Shown here: positions 41,221-50,180 of the stretch, piece after piece
Numbering within the stretch: the first letter of the stretch is position 1
Layout of the letters: the number at the start of each line of letters is the position of its first letter
Assembly (NCBI GenBank): GCA_015180985.1
Contig: CP054185.1
Location: 2,665,225 to 2,729,224, forward strand
Source of the DNA: Flammeovirgaceae bacterium
Lineage (GTDB): Bacteria > Bacteroidota > Bacteroidia > Cytophagales > Cyclobacteriaceae
DNA length: 64,000 nucleotides
Direction of reading: 5' to 3'
The notes under the pieces: model-generated
Seen by the model: the letters and a program-made list of their open reading frames with translations, nothing else
Databases searched by the model: none
Told to the model about the DNA's origin: nothing
Position numbers and translations under genes: made by a program

Positions 41221-43422
41221 ATGAGTCTCAGGTTAACGATAGTTTTTCTTTCAATAACAGTTTCGATCAACCCGGTCAGCGCTCAGCAAACTACATTTAA
41301 GGGTACGGTTCTGGATGCCGAAACCCGCCAACCGCTTGCCTATGCTTCGGTACTGGTTACCGGTACCGATAACGGAACAACCACCGATGAAGCAGGAAAT
41401 TTTATACTTGCCTTTACCGGTGAAGCAAAAAATACAATACTGAAAATTTCGTATGTAGGATATGTAACCGAATTACTTCCGATAAGTTCAAAACAAACAC
41501 GGTACACCATCATGCTTAAACCCGAAGCCACTACCCTGCCGGAAGTGGCCGTGGTTTCTGCAACGTTGAAAGAAGTTTCCAAAGCCGATTCGCCCATCCC
41601 GGTTGAGATCTATACCCCTGCCCTGTTCCGTAAAAATCCAACGCCCAGCATATTCGAATCGCTTGGTATGATTAACGGTGTTCAGCCTCAGATTAACTGC
41701 AACGTATGCAACACCGGTGACATCCACATAAACGGCATGGAGGGGCCCTACACCATGGTGTTGATTGACGGCATGCCCATCGTAAGCAGCCTGTCAACCG
41801 TATACGGACTTTCGGGAATACCCAACAACATGGTAAAGCGCATTGAAATTGTGAAAGGCCCGGCCTCAACGCTTTACGGATCAGAAGCCGTTGCCGGATT
41901 GATAAATATCATCACCAAAGAGCCGTCCCTGTCTCCACGCTTTAATGTTGACGTTCAGGCTACTTCGCTGGCTGAATTTAATACCGACATTTCATCGGCC
42001 TGGAAAGCCCGAAAATCAAACGGCCTGCTCGGTATGAATTACTTTCTGTTCAACAACCCGCTCGACATCAATCACGATAATTTTACCGATGTAACACAGC
42101 AGAACCGCTTTTCTGTTTTTAATAAATGGCAATTCCACCGGGCACACAACCGCCAGGCTACCCTGGCCGCGCGGTACGTTTATGAAGACCGGTGGGGTGG
42201 CGAACTGCAATGGACCCGGGCCGACCGTGGCAGCAACCAGGTTTATGGCGAATCAATCTTTACCAACCGGGCCGAACTGATTGGCGCTTACCAACTTGCT
42301 TCCCAAAAACTGTTTGTTGACTATTCCTACAACTACCACCACCAGGATTCATACTATGGAATAACCAAGTACCTGGCCCATCAGCACGTGGCCTTTGCCC
42401 AACTGCGTTACACTAAATCGATCGGCAGGCACGATTTGCTTATTGGCATTCCAATCCGGTTTACCCGGTATGATGACAGCACTCCTGCTACCCCTTTGCC
42501 CCAAAACACCTGGCTGCCCGGGTTTTTTGTTCAGAATGAATTTCGTGCATCTGAAAAAATTACCTGGCTGTGGGGTATGCGCTATGACTACCACAATGTT
42601 CATGGAAGTATTTACTCGCCCCGTATATCGCTTAAATATGCTCCGGCCCAATATCACACCTTCCGCCTTACCGCGGGCAACGGCTTCAGGGTAGTTAACC
42701 TGTTTACCGAAGACCATGCCGCCTTAACCGGATCACGTGAGGTGGTCATTAAAAACAAACTGAACCCAGAACAGTCGTGGAATGTAAACCTGAATTATGC
42801 CACCACAATCCGGCTTACCACCGGATACATCAACCTGGACGCATCTGTTTTTTATACCCACTTTACCAACAAAATTGTTGGCGATTTTCTTACAAACTCC
42901 GACCAGATTATTTATGATAACCTGAACGGGTATGCTGTTTCGAAAGGGATAACACTGAATGCCGATGCGGCCTTTACCAGCGGCTTTAAGTTTATGGCAG
43001 GCGCCACCCTGATGGACGTGTACCAAAAACAACGCGACAGCCTGGATGTAATGCAAACCACCCCGCAACTTTTTGCCCCGGTATTCTCAGGTACCTATTC
43101 GCTGAGCTATACACTTGACCGCTACCGGATCACCATCGACCTCAGCGGACGGGTTACCGGCCCCATGCACCTGCCGGTAGTACCCAACGATTTTCGGCCA
43201 GAAAGCTCACCCTGGTTTACCCTGATGAACATCCAGCTAACAAAATCTTTTACAAATGGAATAGAACTTTATGGTGGCATTAAAAACCTGTTCAATTTTA
43301 TTCCGGACAACCCGATTTATAACTGGCAGCAGCCCTTCTCACCGGAGTTTGACACCAGTTATAATTATGCTCCGGTACAAGGCATAAAAGCATTTTTTGG
43401 AATCCGTTATACCTTTCAATAA
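41221..43422 (+). CDS. TonB-dependent receptor, probable metal or metal-chelate uptake
   Basis: 733 aa. Signal peptide (cut near VSAQ), a carboxypeptidase-like regulatory domain (~25-95: FKGTVLDAETRQPLAYASVL), plug domain (~120-235: GMEGPYTMVLIDGMPIVSS, RIEIVKGPASTLYGSEAVAG), then a 22-strand barrel ending in aromatic FGIRYTF. The plug has a CNVCN motif that could hold a metal. Cotranscribed with mntR and mntH: the receptor would bring the metal across the outer membrane and the Nramp protein across the inner one. Confidence 0.88.
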   Translation: MSLRLTIVFLSITVSINPVSAQQTTFKGTVLDAETRQPLAYASVLVTGTDNGTTTDEAGNFILAFTGEAKNTILKISYVGYVTELLPISSKQTRYTIMLKPEATTLPEVAVVSATLKEVSKADSPIPVEIYTPALFRKNPTPSIFESLGMINGVQPQINCNVCNTGDIHINGMEGPYTMVLIDGMPIVSSLSTVYGLSGIPNNMVKRIEIVKGPASTLYGSEAVAGLINIITKEPSLSPRFNVDVQATSLAEFNTDISSAWKARKSNGLLGMNYFLFNNPLDINHDNFTDVTQQNRFSVFNKWQFHRAHNRQATLAARYVYEDRWGGELQWTRADRGSNQVYGESIFTNRAELIGAYQLASQKLFVDYSYNYHHQDSYYGITKYLAHQHVAFAQLRYTKSIGRHDLLIGIPIRFTRYDDSTPATPLPQNTWLPGFFVQNEFRASEKITWLWGMRYDYHNVHGSIYSPRISLKYAPAQYHTFRLTAGNGFRVVNLFTEDHAALTGSREVVIKNKLNPEQSWNVNLNYATTIRLTTGYINLDASVFYTHFTNKIVGDFLTNSDQIIYDNLNGYAVSKGITLNADAAFTSGFKFMAGATLMDVYQKQRDSLDVMQTTPQLFAPVFSGTYSLSYTLDRYRITIDLSGRVTGPMHLPVVPNDFRPESSPWFTLMNIQLTKSFTNGIELYGGIKNLFNFIPDNPIYNWQQPFSPEFDTSYNYAPVQGIKAFFGIRYTFQ

Positions 43423-43424
43423 CC

Positions 43425-45323
43425 ATGAACCTGCATAAAACTGATGATAAATCACTCAGCGAAGTACACGCATCAGTAGATACATCTACCCGCAAAGGCT
43501 GGCGCAGGCTGTTTGCCTTTCTGGGTCCGGCTTACCTGGTAAGTGTAGGGTACATGGACCCGGGCAACTGGGCCACCGATATTGCCGGAGGCAGCCAGTT
43601 TGGCTATACGTTAATCTGGGTGCTGGTGATGTCGAACATCATGGCGTTGCTGCTGCAAAGCCTCAGCGCACGCCTGGGTATTGTACGGCAATTGGACTTA
43701 GCCCAGGCATCACGCAAAACCTATCACCCGGTGGTTAACTATGCGCTTTGGTTTTTGGCTGAGATTGCCATTGCAGCAACCGACCTGGCCGAGGTACTGG
43801 GCATGGCCATCGGCCTCAACCTGCTGTTTGGTATTCCGCTGGTGTGGGGCGTATCGCTCACCGTGCTTGATACCCTCCTGCTCCTGTTGCTTCAGAGTTA
43901 CGGCATCCGGAAAATCGAAGCGTTTATTATATCGCTGGTAGGCATCATCGGCATAGCCTTCATCATTGAAATGGTATTTGCCAAACCCGATATGGTAGCC
44001 TTAGCCAAGGGGTTTATTCCGTCCATCCCCAACGACCATGCCCTTTACATAGCCATCGGTATTATTGGCGCCACCGTTATGCCTCACAACCTGTACCTGC
44101 ACTCCTCGCTGGTGCAAACGCGCAGGATCGAAAACAATGACAAAGGAATATGGCGCGCCATTAAATACAATTTTATTGATTCAGCCATAGCCCTCAATGC
44201 CGCATTCTTCGTGAATGCCGCCATCCTGGTATTGGCTGCCTCAACATTTTTTAAGGCGGGTATGTATGAAGTGCAGGAGATACAGGACGCCTATAAATTT
44301 CTTGCACCGCTGCTGGGCACCGAATGGGCATCTATTCTTTTCGGCATCGCCCTGATCGCGGCCGGGCAAAGCTCAACGATTACCGGCACCCTCTCCGGCC
44401 AGATTGTAATGGAAGGTTACCTCAACCTCCGCATCGCCCCGTGGTTAAGGCGACTTATAACGCGGCTCATCGCCATCATTCCGGCTTACCTGGTTATTCT
44501 CATCTATGGCGAAAGTAAAACGGGCGATCTGCTGGTGTTCAGCCAGGTGGTGCTGAGTTTGCAACTTGGTTTCGCTATTATTCCGCTCATTCACTTTACC
44601 AGCGATAAGGAGAAAATGGGCAACTTTGTTGTTGGCCCCTGGCTCAGCGGTGCTGCATGGGTTATTGCAGCTGTTATTGTTTCGCTGAATGCCAAATTGG
44701 TTTACCAGGAAGTAGCCGGCTGGCTTATGGATGCAGGAAGCAACGCCTGGATTTTATGGATTACCGTGGTACCGGTTTGCCTGGCAGCCGTGGCCCTGCT
44801 GGTTTACATTTGCATTAAACCTTTTATTGAAAAGCGAAGAGTTGAAAAATCAACACGCCTGCCGCATGGTGCTGCACAGCCTTTGGTGGTTGACCCGTCA
44901 GCCCGTTACAACCGCATTGCCATTTGCGTTGATTTTACTTCGGTAGATGCAGCCGCCATCAGCAGTGCGCTGGCCCAGGGCGGTAAGCAGGCCAGTTACC
45001 TGCTCATTCACATTACCGAAACAGCCGGGGCGATGGTGTATGGCAGCGAAATAGCCGACCATGAATCCAGCGAAGATGCTGCTGCGCTTAACGTGTACCT
45101 CAGGCAAATTCACGCCCAGGGTTATCGCGCTGAATCAAAAATCGGATACGGCAACCCGCGCAAAAGCATACCCGAAATCGTTACTGCCTACGATGCCGAT
45201 TTGCTGGTGATGGGCGCACACGGCCATGCCTGGTTTAAAGATTTGATCTTCGGAACCACCCTCGAATCAGTAAGGCACCGGGTAAACATTCCGGTATTGA
45301 TTGTTACGGATAAGACAACCTGA
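43425..45323 (+). CDS. mntH: Nramp divalent metal transporter fused to a UspA domain
   Basis: 632 aa. Residues ~25-470 form the Nramp transporter, with metal-site DPGN (45-48) in TM1 and MPHN in TM6. Residues ~485-632 are a universal stress protein domain (RIAICVDFTS at its start, LLVMGAHGHAWFKDLIFGTT near the ATP-binding loop and VRHRVNIPVLIV at its end). Typical MntH proteins are about 410-450 aa, so the Usp domain is an extra. It may regulate transport by nucleotide binding (inference). Last gene of the mntR operon. Confidence 0.92.
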   Translation: MNLHKTDDKSLSEVHASVDTSTRKGWRRLFAFLGPAYLVSVGYMDPGNWATDIAGGSQFGYTLIWVLVMSNIMALLLQSLSARLGIVRQLDLAQASRKTYHPVVNYALWFLAEIAIAATDLAEVLGMAIGLNLLFGIPLVWGVSLTVLDTLLLLLLQSYGIRKIEAFIISLVGIIGIAFIIEMVFAKPDMVALAKGFIPSIPNDHALYIAIGIIGATVMPHNLYLHSSLVQTRRIENNDKGIWRAIKYNFIDSAIALNAAFFVNAAILVLAASTFFKAGMYEVQEIQDAYKFLAPLLGTEWASILFGIALIAAGQSSTITGTLSGQIVMEGYLNLRIAPWLRRLITRLIAIIPAYLVILIYGESKTGDLLVFSQVVLSLQLGFAIIPLIHFTSDKEKMGNFVVGPWLSGAAWVIAAVIVSLNAKLVYQEVAGWLMDAGSNAWILWITVVPVCLAAVALLVYICIKPFIEKRRVEKSTRLPHGAAQPLVVDPSARYNRIAICVDFTSVDAAAISSALAQGGKQASYLLIHITETAGAMVYGSEIADHESSEDAAALNVYLRQIHAQGYRAESKIGYGNPRKSIPEIVTAYDADLLVMGAHGHAWFKDLIFGTTLESVRHRVNIPVLIVTDKTT

Positions 45324-45384
45324 TTTCAGATTATTGATTTTAGATTTTAGATTTAGCTCAAACTGAATTTATCTGCAAATCCAA

Positions 45385-46737
45385 CTGAACGATACCATCA
45401 TTGCACCCGCTACACCCCAGGGCATTTCGGCCATTGCCGTGGTAAGGCTTTCAGGTAAAAATTGCATTCACCTGGTACAGCAGGTTTTTTTCGGAAAGGA
45501 TCTTACCACTGTACCCACGCACACCATTCACTTTGGTACCATTCGCGATGACGACAGGATTATTGATGAAGTGCTGGTATCCGTATTCCATGAAGGCACA
45601 TCCTACACCAGCGAAAATGCCGTGGAAATTTCCTGTCATGGCTCACCGGTTGTGGTAAAGGAAATCATCAACCTGCTGGTTAAGAAAGGCGCACGCCTGG
45701 CCCAGCCCGGAGAATTTACCAAACGGGCCTTCCTGCATGGCAGGCTGGACCTGACCCAGGCCGAAGCCGTGGCCGACATCATCCATGCCGAAACAGAAAA
45801 TGCGCGCCAGGCCGCCATTAACCAGATGCGTGGCGGGTTTTCGAAAGAAATAAACCGGCTACGCGATGAACTAATCCATTTTGCCTCGCTCATTGAACTG
45901 GAACTTGATTTTGGCGAGGAGGATGTGGAGTTTGCCAAACGCGATGAATTGAAAAACCTGATCCTGAAAATCCAATACTTCGTTCAATCCCTCGTTCAGT
46001 CTTTTGATCAGGGCAACGTAATTAAAAACGGAGTACCAACCGTGATTGCCGGCAGGCCCAATGCGGGTAAGTCAACATTGCTGAACTTGCTGTTAAATGA
46101 AGAGCGCGCCATCGTATCGGACATACCGGGCACTACCCGCGATGTAATTGAAGATGAAATGGTGCTGAACGGCATTGCCTTCCGGTTTATCGACACGGCC
46201 GGCTTGCGCGAAACCTCCGACACCATCGAGGCCATTGGCGTGGAGCGTACCCGCCAGCAGATGGAGAAGGCTTCGCTTATTCTGTATGTTATCGATTTAA
46301 CCGACACAACACCGCAGGCCGTCCAACAGGAAGAAACGGAACTTAAAAATCTCGGCATCCCCTATATCCTTATCGGGAACAAACTGGACAAAGCCCGGCC
46401 CGAACTGATTGAAAAGCTGAAAAAAAATTTAGTACTTATTTCGGCTTCGAAGCACACCAATATTGAGGCACTCAAGGAAGCCATACTCACGCGCGTTCAT
46501 GTTAACCGGGTAAAAACCGGTGATGTGCTGGTAACCAATGTTCGCCATTACCAGAACCTGCTGCAAACAAAGGATGCCCTACAGCGCGTACTTGAAGGAA
46601 TGGAAAAAGGAATAACCGGTGACTTTCTGGCCATGGACATCCGCCAGGCCTTGCACTTTCTGGGCGAGATTACAGGCGCCATCACCACCGATGATTTGCT
46701 GGAGAATATATTTTCAAAATTTTGTATCGGAAAGTAA
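45385..46737 (+). CDS. mnmE: tRNA modification GTPase MnmE
   Basis: 450 aa if begun at CTG 45385. MnmE with MnmG modifies wobble U34 of tRNAs. The folate-binding N-domain continues upstream of the first usual start (GTG 45439) as NDTIIAPATPQGISAIAVVRLSG, which matches the family's N-terminus, and stays open to a stop at 45364. No ATG, GTG or TTG occurs there, so a rare start (CTG 45385 fits best, or CTG 45373/ATT 45367) is likely. G-domain motifs GRPNAGKST, DTAG and NKLD are present; the C-terminal catalytic motif FCIGK is intact. Its 3' end is the insertion site of the island. Confidence 0.9.
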   Translation: MNDTIIAPATPQGISAIAVVRLSGKNCIHLVQQVFFGKDLTTVPTHTIHFGTIRDDDRIIDEVLVSVFHEGTSYTSENAVEISCHGSPVVVKEIINLLVKKGARLAQPGEFTKRAFLHGRLDLTQAEAVADIIHAETENARQAAINQMRGGFSKEINRLRDELIHFASLIELELDFGEEDVEFAKRDELKNLILKIQYFVQSLVQSFDQGNVIKNGVPTVIAGRPNAGKSTLLNLLLNEERAIVSDIPGTTRDVIEDEMVLNGIAFRFIDTAGLRETSDTIEAIGVERTRQQMEKASLILYVIDLTDTTPQAVQQEETELKNLGIPYILIGNKLDKARPELIEKLKKNLVLISASKHTNIEALKEAILTRVHVNRVKTGDVLVTNVRHYQNLLQTKDALQRVLEGMEKGITGDFLAMDIRQALHFLGEITGAITTDDLLENIFSKFCIGK

Positions 46738-46739
46738 TC
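46681..46739 (+). repeat. Left direct repeat (attL-like), end of mnmE
   Basis: 59 bp encoding ITTDDLLENIFSKFCIGK plus stop. Identical to 60244-60302 except at 46710 (A here, T at 60273), which is a synonymous Ile codon change (ATA against ATT). Confidence 0.9.
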
Positions 46740-46747
46740 TCAACCAT

Positions 46748-47398
46748 TCACTGCACTTCGAGTTTATACAAGCCATTATCAATTGCATACTTAACCAGAC
46801 CCACACTATTTTTTGCACCGGTTTTTTCAAGAATTCTATACCTGTGATTAAAGTACGTTTTTTCACTAATCTGCAGACGTTCGCTAATCTCCACCGGTGA
46901 TAATTCATCACAAATAAGCAAAAGAATTTCAAGTTCTCTGGGGCTTAATTTATAGTAGTCACTTCTATTCTGTTTCCTTGCTGGAAGCCTCTTCAGAACG
47001 CGGGTAACCATTTCATTTCTATAAAAATCTTTATCGACAACAGCGTAAAGTGCTTTTTCAAGCTCTTCGGCCGAACTGTTTTTGCTTAAAAAACCATGAA
47101 CACCTAAGTCCAGCATCCGTACCACAAAAACATCCTCCATATGCATGGTCAGCATTAGGATTTTCACTTGAGGGAAGTGTTCTAAAATATATTTCGCACA
47201 CTCCATCCCGCCCATTACTGGCATTTCAATATCTAGAATTACAACATGTGGAACATGTTGCTCCATAAGAGTTAGCAATTCACGGCCGTTACCGACTTCT
47301 TTCACATGTTGAACCCTAGCAAAGGATTTTAATAGCCGCATCATACCACTTCGAACTACTGCATGATCATCAGCTAGATATACTTTGAGCATGTTCAT
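46748..47398 (-). CDS. LuxR/NarL-type response regulator 1
   Basis: 216 aa from ATG 47398 (214 from the nearby ATG 47392, MLKVYLADDH). Receiver domain with acidic pocket ADDH, phospho-acceptor Asp in ILDIEMP (D54 from the second ATG), and conserved Lys in LSKN. The C-terminal LuxR helix-turn-helix (~150-210) includes KLSPRELEILLLICDELSPV and ISEKTYFNHRYRIL. It overlaps the kinase gene by ~29 bp, so the two are paired. A perfect 17-bp inverted repeat lies 42 bp upstream, inside the kinase gene, suggesting separate autoregulated expression. Confidence 0.9.
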   Translation of the reverse strand: MNMLKVYLADDHAVVRSGMMRLLKSFARVQHVKEVGNGRELLTLMEQHVPHVVILDIEMPVMGGMECAKYILEHFPQVKILMLTMHMEDVFVVRMLDLGVHGFLSKNSSAEELEKALYAVVDKDFYRNEMVTRVLKRLPARKQNRSDYYKLSPRELEILLLICDELSPVEISERLQISEKTYFNHRYRILEKTGAKNSVGLVKYAIDNGLYKLEVQ

Positions 47399-48185
47399 AG
47401 ATAAAAGGTACCTGAATCTGCACAAAACTTCCATTACCGATAGGAGGAACTCCTATTTGCATTTTTGCCTGAAGTTGTTTAACCCTAAGTTTAATATTCC
47501 ACCACCCAAAACCTGTACCGGTGCTTTTGATCGAAAAACCAATCCCGTTATCCTGGACAGTTACTACCATCACGTCCTTACCAAACTCAATACTTACATT
47601 GACGACCAGTGCTTTACTGTGCTGAAGACTGTTGCTTATCAATTCCTGAATTATCCTATACACCGACAATGCTCGGTCATCATTAAGAACTAGATCTGTA
47701 TGGTCACATTTAAACGCAACAGTTAACCCTTTTCCGTTTAATCTTTCACATAAAAGTCTGACAGATTCACAAAGCCCCAAACTGTGGAATAAACCGGGAG
47801 TTAATTCCCAGGAAATTCGCTTAACTGCTTCAACAGCCTGCTCAAGAGATGTCAATAAATCAGTATAAGCAGATTTTGCATCTCCAATTAGTGGAAGAGA
47901 ACGTTCAAGAAACAAGGCATTAAGTTTGGCACCGCTGAGCAATGAACCTAGTGAGTCATGTAAATCTGCTGCGATTCGTTTTCTTTCGTTCTCCTGGCTC
48001 TGCAATTGTGCATGAACCATCCGGTGTTGAAAAATCTGTTCAAGTTTTTTCTGCCTTTCCTGTTCCATGATCAAGCGTTTTTGATAAATAGTTATAAATA
48101 CAGCGATGCTTCCAACAAGAAACAATATCAGGCATGAACCAATTACGATGATAATGAGGATTTCACGTTGCGGTAATTCTGCCAT
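47370..48185 (-). CDS. Membrane-anchored histidine kinase (HisKA_3 type)
   Basis: 271 aa. One N-terminal membrane helix (~9-33), a short coiled coil, the dimerisation and phospho-acceptor motif ERKRIAADLHDSLGS, and an HATPase_c domain with N-box ELISNSLQHS and G-boxes DNGIGF and GTGFGWWNI. This NarX/DesK-like kinase class partners LuxR-type regulators, and one follows at once. It has almost no external sensor, so the upstream multi-pass membrane protein, whose gene overlaps it by 43 bp, may do the sensing (inference). Confidence 0.9.
   Translation of the reverse strand: MAELPQREILIIIVIGSCLILFLVGSIAVFITIYQKRLIMEQERQKKLEQIFQHRMVHAQLQSQENERKRIAADLHDSLGSLLSGAKLNALFLERSLPLIGDAKSAYTDLLTSLEQAVEAVKRISWELTPGLFHSLGLCESVRLLCERLNGKGLTVAFKCDHTDLVLNDDRALSVYRIIQELISNSLQHSKALVVNVSIEFGKDVMVVTVQDNGIGFSIKSTGTGFGWWNIKLRVKQLQAKMQIGVPPIGNGSFVQIQVPFIYEHAQSISS
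47403..47456 (-). promoter_or_regulatory. Operator site a and -7 element upstream of response regulator 1
   Basis: ATAGGAG-GAA-CTCCTAT at 47440-47456, perfect 7-bp arms. On the minus strand TACCTTTT (plus 47403-47410) matches seven of eight positions of TAnnTTTG. The centre of the repeat is 38 bp from the first base of the -7 element, the same as at site c. Confidence 0.65.
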
Positions 48186-48731
48186 AATGCAATCGCGAAA
48201 AGAAGGTTTTTGATAACATTCAACAAGTTATGCAAAATCCATACACTGCGCTGAAAAGCCGGAGTTTCCGAAAGGTAATTTCCTGCTAAAAACAAAAAAA
48301 AATTACCTCCGTAATAAACCAGTATGGCAAAGCAAATCCACAGCATTGGCAGTTTATGGATATGCAAGACCGGCAAATCGTGCAATAACCGGTACAAATA
48401 GTACATGGAAAAGGTAATGAGAATAATACTAGCCAATACGTTAGAAGCCGAATTAAGCTTCCATGGACCCTCATAGAAAATAATGTTAAAAGTAAAGAAG
48501 ATTACAAAGAAAACGTATACAATCAGAGAAGTTTTTATAAAATAAGATTGTTTCTTAAATAAATATGCTAACAATGAAAACTGGATCAACAAAAATATAT
48601 TCCCAATCAACAAAGAATTTAGACCATGATGGATAATAACAACAGAAATGATATCTGCTACCAAAGAAAAAATCAGAATTAAAACAATTGGCCAGAGCTC
48701 GGGACTAATGGACCGGTAAGTGGCTGGGAAT
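48143..48731 (-). pseudogene. Multi-pass membrane protein, C-terminal part (split by IS3 element)
   Basis: From about KFPATYRSISPELWPIVLI to the stop at 48143: ~195 residues with six hydrophobic segments, no known domain. The frame runs on into the IS3 element up to 49042, but those codons are IS sequence. The missing N-terminus (first helix) lies on the other side of the element at 50040-50137. Together they would make a ~225-residue, probably seven-helix protein. It overlaps the kinase gene, pointing to a sensor or partner role. Confidence 0.75.
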
Positions 48732-48908
48732 TTTGACAGGTTGTAATTATAGATTAAGGTTTTGAGTTTTGCAATAGCTTTACCTGCGTGGCTGCGATTG
48801 GAAACCTCAGCGAACAAGCAGGGTTTGCACTGAAAAAAGTTTTGGGCTGTCATACTGATGGCCCATACTTTTTTTAGGGAAACAGAAAAAGAGTTTCCCA
48901 TGTAGGTA

Positions 48909-49682
48909 TCACGCAGCATAGGCCATGGGTGTTTGATAGTTGAGCGCCTGGTGTGGCCTTTTATGGTTGTAATCATCGACCCACTTGTGAGTGACTTGCC
49001 GGGCGTTATCCAGTGAGCTGAATACGTTGGCATCCAACACATCTTCGCGATAAGTTTTGTTGAATCGTTCGATGATGGCGTTCTGTTGCGGCTTTCCTTT
49101 CTGTATCGGGTTCCACTGGATGTGGTTGTTGTGCATCCAGTTCATAAAGCGTTTGGCGCGGAACTCAGGGCCGTTGTCGGTACGGATGCTGAGCGGTTTG
49201 CCGTACCGCTCAATGGCACGCTCCAATGCTTCTATTACCCTTCTGGCCGGCAGGTTAAAGTCCACCTCAATACCCATACACTGGCGGTTGAAATGGTCCA
49301 CGATGTTGAGTGTGCGGAATGTACGCCCGCTATCCAGGGCATCGCTCATAAAGTCCATGGCCCACTCGATATTGGCCTGCAGGGGTATAGAAAGGGGGTT
49401 GGCGGGGTTGTCTTTGATGCGCTTGCGCAGTTTGCGGTGAAGGGAAAACCCTTCACGCTCATATACTCTGCGAATTTTACTGTCGCCCCATTCCGGGTGA
49501 TTCTTTTGTACCAGCTTGATTACCTTCATCCTTCCCTTACGGCTTGTTCCGATGACTTGTTCGATTGCTTTTTTTACCACGGCATCTTTGGCCGGCATCC
49601 GCTTGCGGTAATACTTTTTAGTACGCGAACAGCCCACCAGTTTGCACGCCCGGACATGGCTCATTCGAAACTGCTTCTTCAA
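48909..49682 (-). CDS. IS3-family transposase orfB (DDE integrase domain)
   Basis: 257 aa as an independent frame from TTG 49682. HTH_21 region (ERKLRKRIKDN), then an rve/DDE catalytic core with D in WAMDFMSD, D in RTDNGPEF and E in NAIIERFN, ending RPHQALNYQTPMAYAA. The frame is open upstream to about 49727, and the protein is most likely made as an OrfAB fusion through a -1 frameshift on A6G at the end of orfA. Intact, so the element may be active. Confidence 0.92.
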   Translation of the reverse strand: MKKQFRMSHVRACKLVGCSRTKKYYRKRMPAKDAVVKKAIEQVIGTSRKGRMKVIKLVQKNHPEWGDSKIRRVYEREGFSLHRKLRKRIKDNPANPLSIPLQANIEWAMDFMSDALDSGRTFRTLNIVDHFNRQCMGIEVDFNLPARRVIEALERAIERYGKPLSIRTDNGPEFRAKRFMNWMHNNHIQWNPIQKGKPQQNAIIERFNKTYREDVLDANVFSSLDNARQVTHKWVDDYNHKRPHQALNYQTPMAYAA

Positions 49683-49714
49683 ATGGGCCAGGCCGTGTTC
49701 TTTTTGTCCGGGCG

Positions 49715-49984
49715 TCAGAACTTTTTTGAGAGCAGGTCTTTTATGGCATCAATCTCCAGGCTCTGGTTGGCCACAATTTTCTTGAGCCTCGCATTTTCAT
49801 ACTCAAGTTCTTTAAGTCGCTTAAGTTCGTCAACGGTCATGCCCGCGTACTTGCTGCGCCAATTGTAGAACGTAGCCTCGCTAATACCATGCTTGCGGCA
49901 TACTTCGGCCACCTTCTGGTCTTGTTGGATTTGTTCGTTGAGGATGCCAATAATCTGGGCCTCGGTAAATTTGCTCTTCTTCAT
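49715..49984 (-). CDS. IS3-family transposase orfA
   Basis: 89 aa. N-terminal helix-turn-helix of the IS3/IS911 type (KFTEAQIIGILNEQIQQDQK, CRKHGISEATFYNWRSKY) that binds the inverted repeats, followed by a leucine-zipper coiled coil (LKRLKELEYENARLKKIV). Complete. Confidence 0.93.
   Translation of the reverse strand: MKKSKFTEAQIIGILNEQIQQDQKVAEVCRKHGISEATFYNWRSKYAGMTVDELKRLKELEYENARLKKIVANQSLEIDAIKDLLSKKF
49721..49728 (-). other. Probable programmed -1 frameshift site
   Basis: Minus strand CAAAAAAG (A6G slippery run) lies three codons before the orfA stop. Slipping back one base continues into the open orfB frame (KKVLTPGQKEHGLAH...). Frameshifting on A6G is the standard way IS3 elements make OrfAB. 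Confidence 0.7.
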
Positions 49985-50039
49985 TTTGACTTTTTTTGGT
50001 CGGTTAAATTAGAAAATCCTACTTTTAACCTGTTCAAAA

Positions 50040-50137
50040 AAAGCAGCCTAGTACCGACCGCTTTACAATTATCGGTATAGCAATAGGAATCAGTACGGAG
50101 GCAAGGGAGAGGTAGCCAATCGCATATTCAAGCTCCA
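50040..50137 (-). pseudogene. Multi-pass membrane protein, N-terminal part (split by IS3 element)
   Basis: ATG 50137 begins MELEYAIGYLSLASVLIPIA and continues through one hydrophobic helix to KRSVLGC, where the IS3 element starts. It lies 43 bp downstream of the 116-aa gene and lines up with the C-terminal part at 48143-48731. Too short to be found as a separate gene. Confidence 0.65.
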
Positions 50138-50180
50138 TAAATCGGAGGCTTAACAATAAGACCTACCACAAAATAGCCAC

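Larger units (their letters stand above)
48733..50037 (-). mobile_element. IS3-family insertion sequence (IS407-like group)
   Basis: About 1.3 kb. The ends are inverted repeats: TTGACAGGTT-gtAAttAtaGATT at the left (from 48733) and, on the other strand, TTGAACAGGTT-aaAAgtAgGATT at the right (to ~50037). Contains orfA and orfB with a frameshift signal. No clean target duplication could be seen because T runs flank both ends, so the exact ends are uncertain by a few bases. It interrupts the membrane-protein gene. Confidence 0.8.

Noticed and set aside
45330-45360. TTTAGATT-like repeats upstream of mnmE as a second MntR site
   Set aside because: Only AT-rich direct repeats of TTTTAGA; no inverted partner such as ATCTAAA is present.
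48853-49042. Frame of the membrane protein extended to 49042
   Set aside because: That part is the IS3 element read in another frame; the real N-terminus lies at 50040-50137.
48733-50037. Target-site duplication for the IS3 element
   Set aside because: T runs at both junctions make several alignments possible and none gives a convincing identical 3-4 bp pair.
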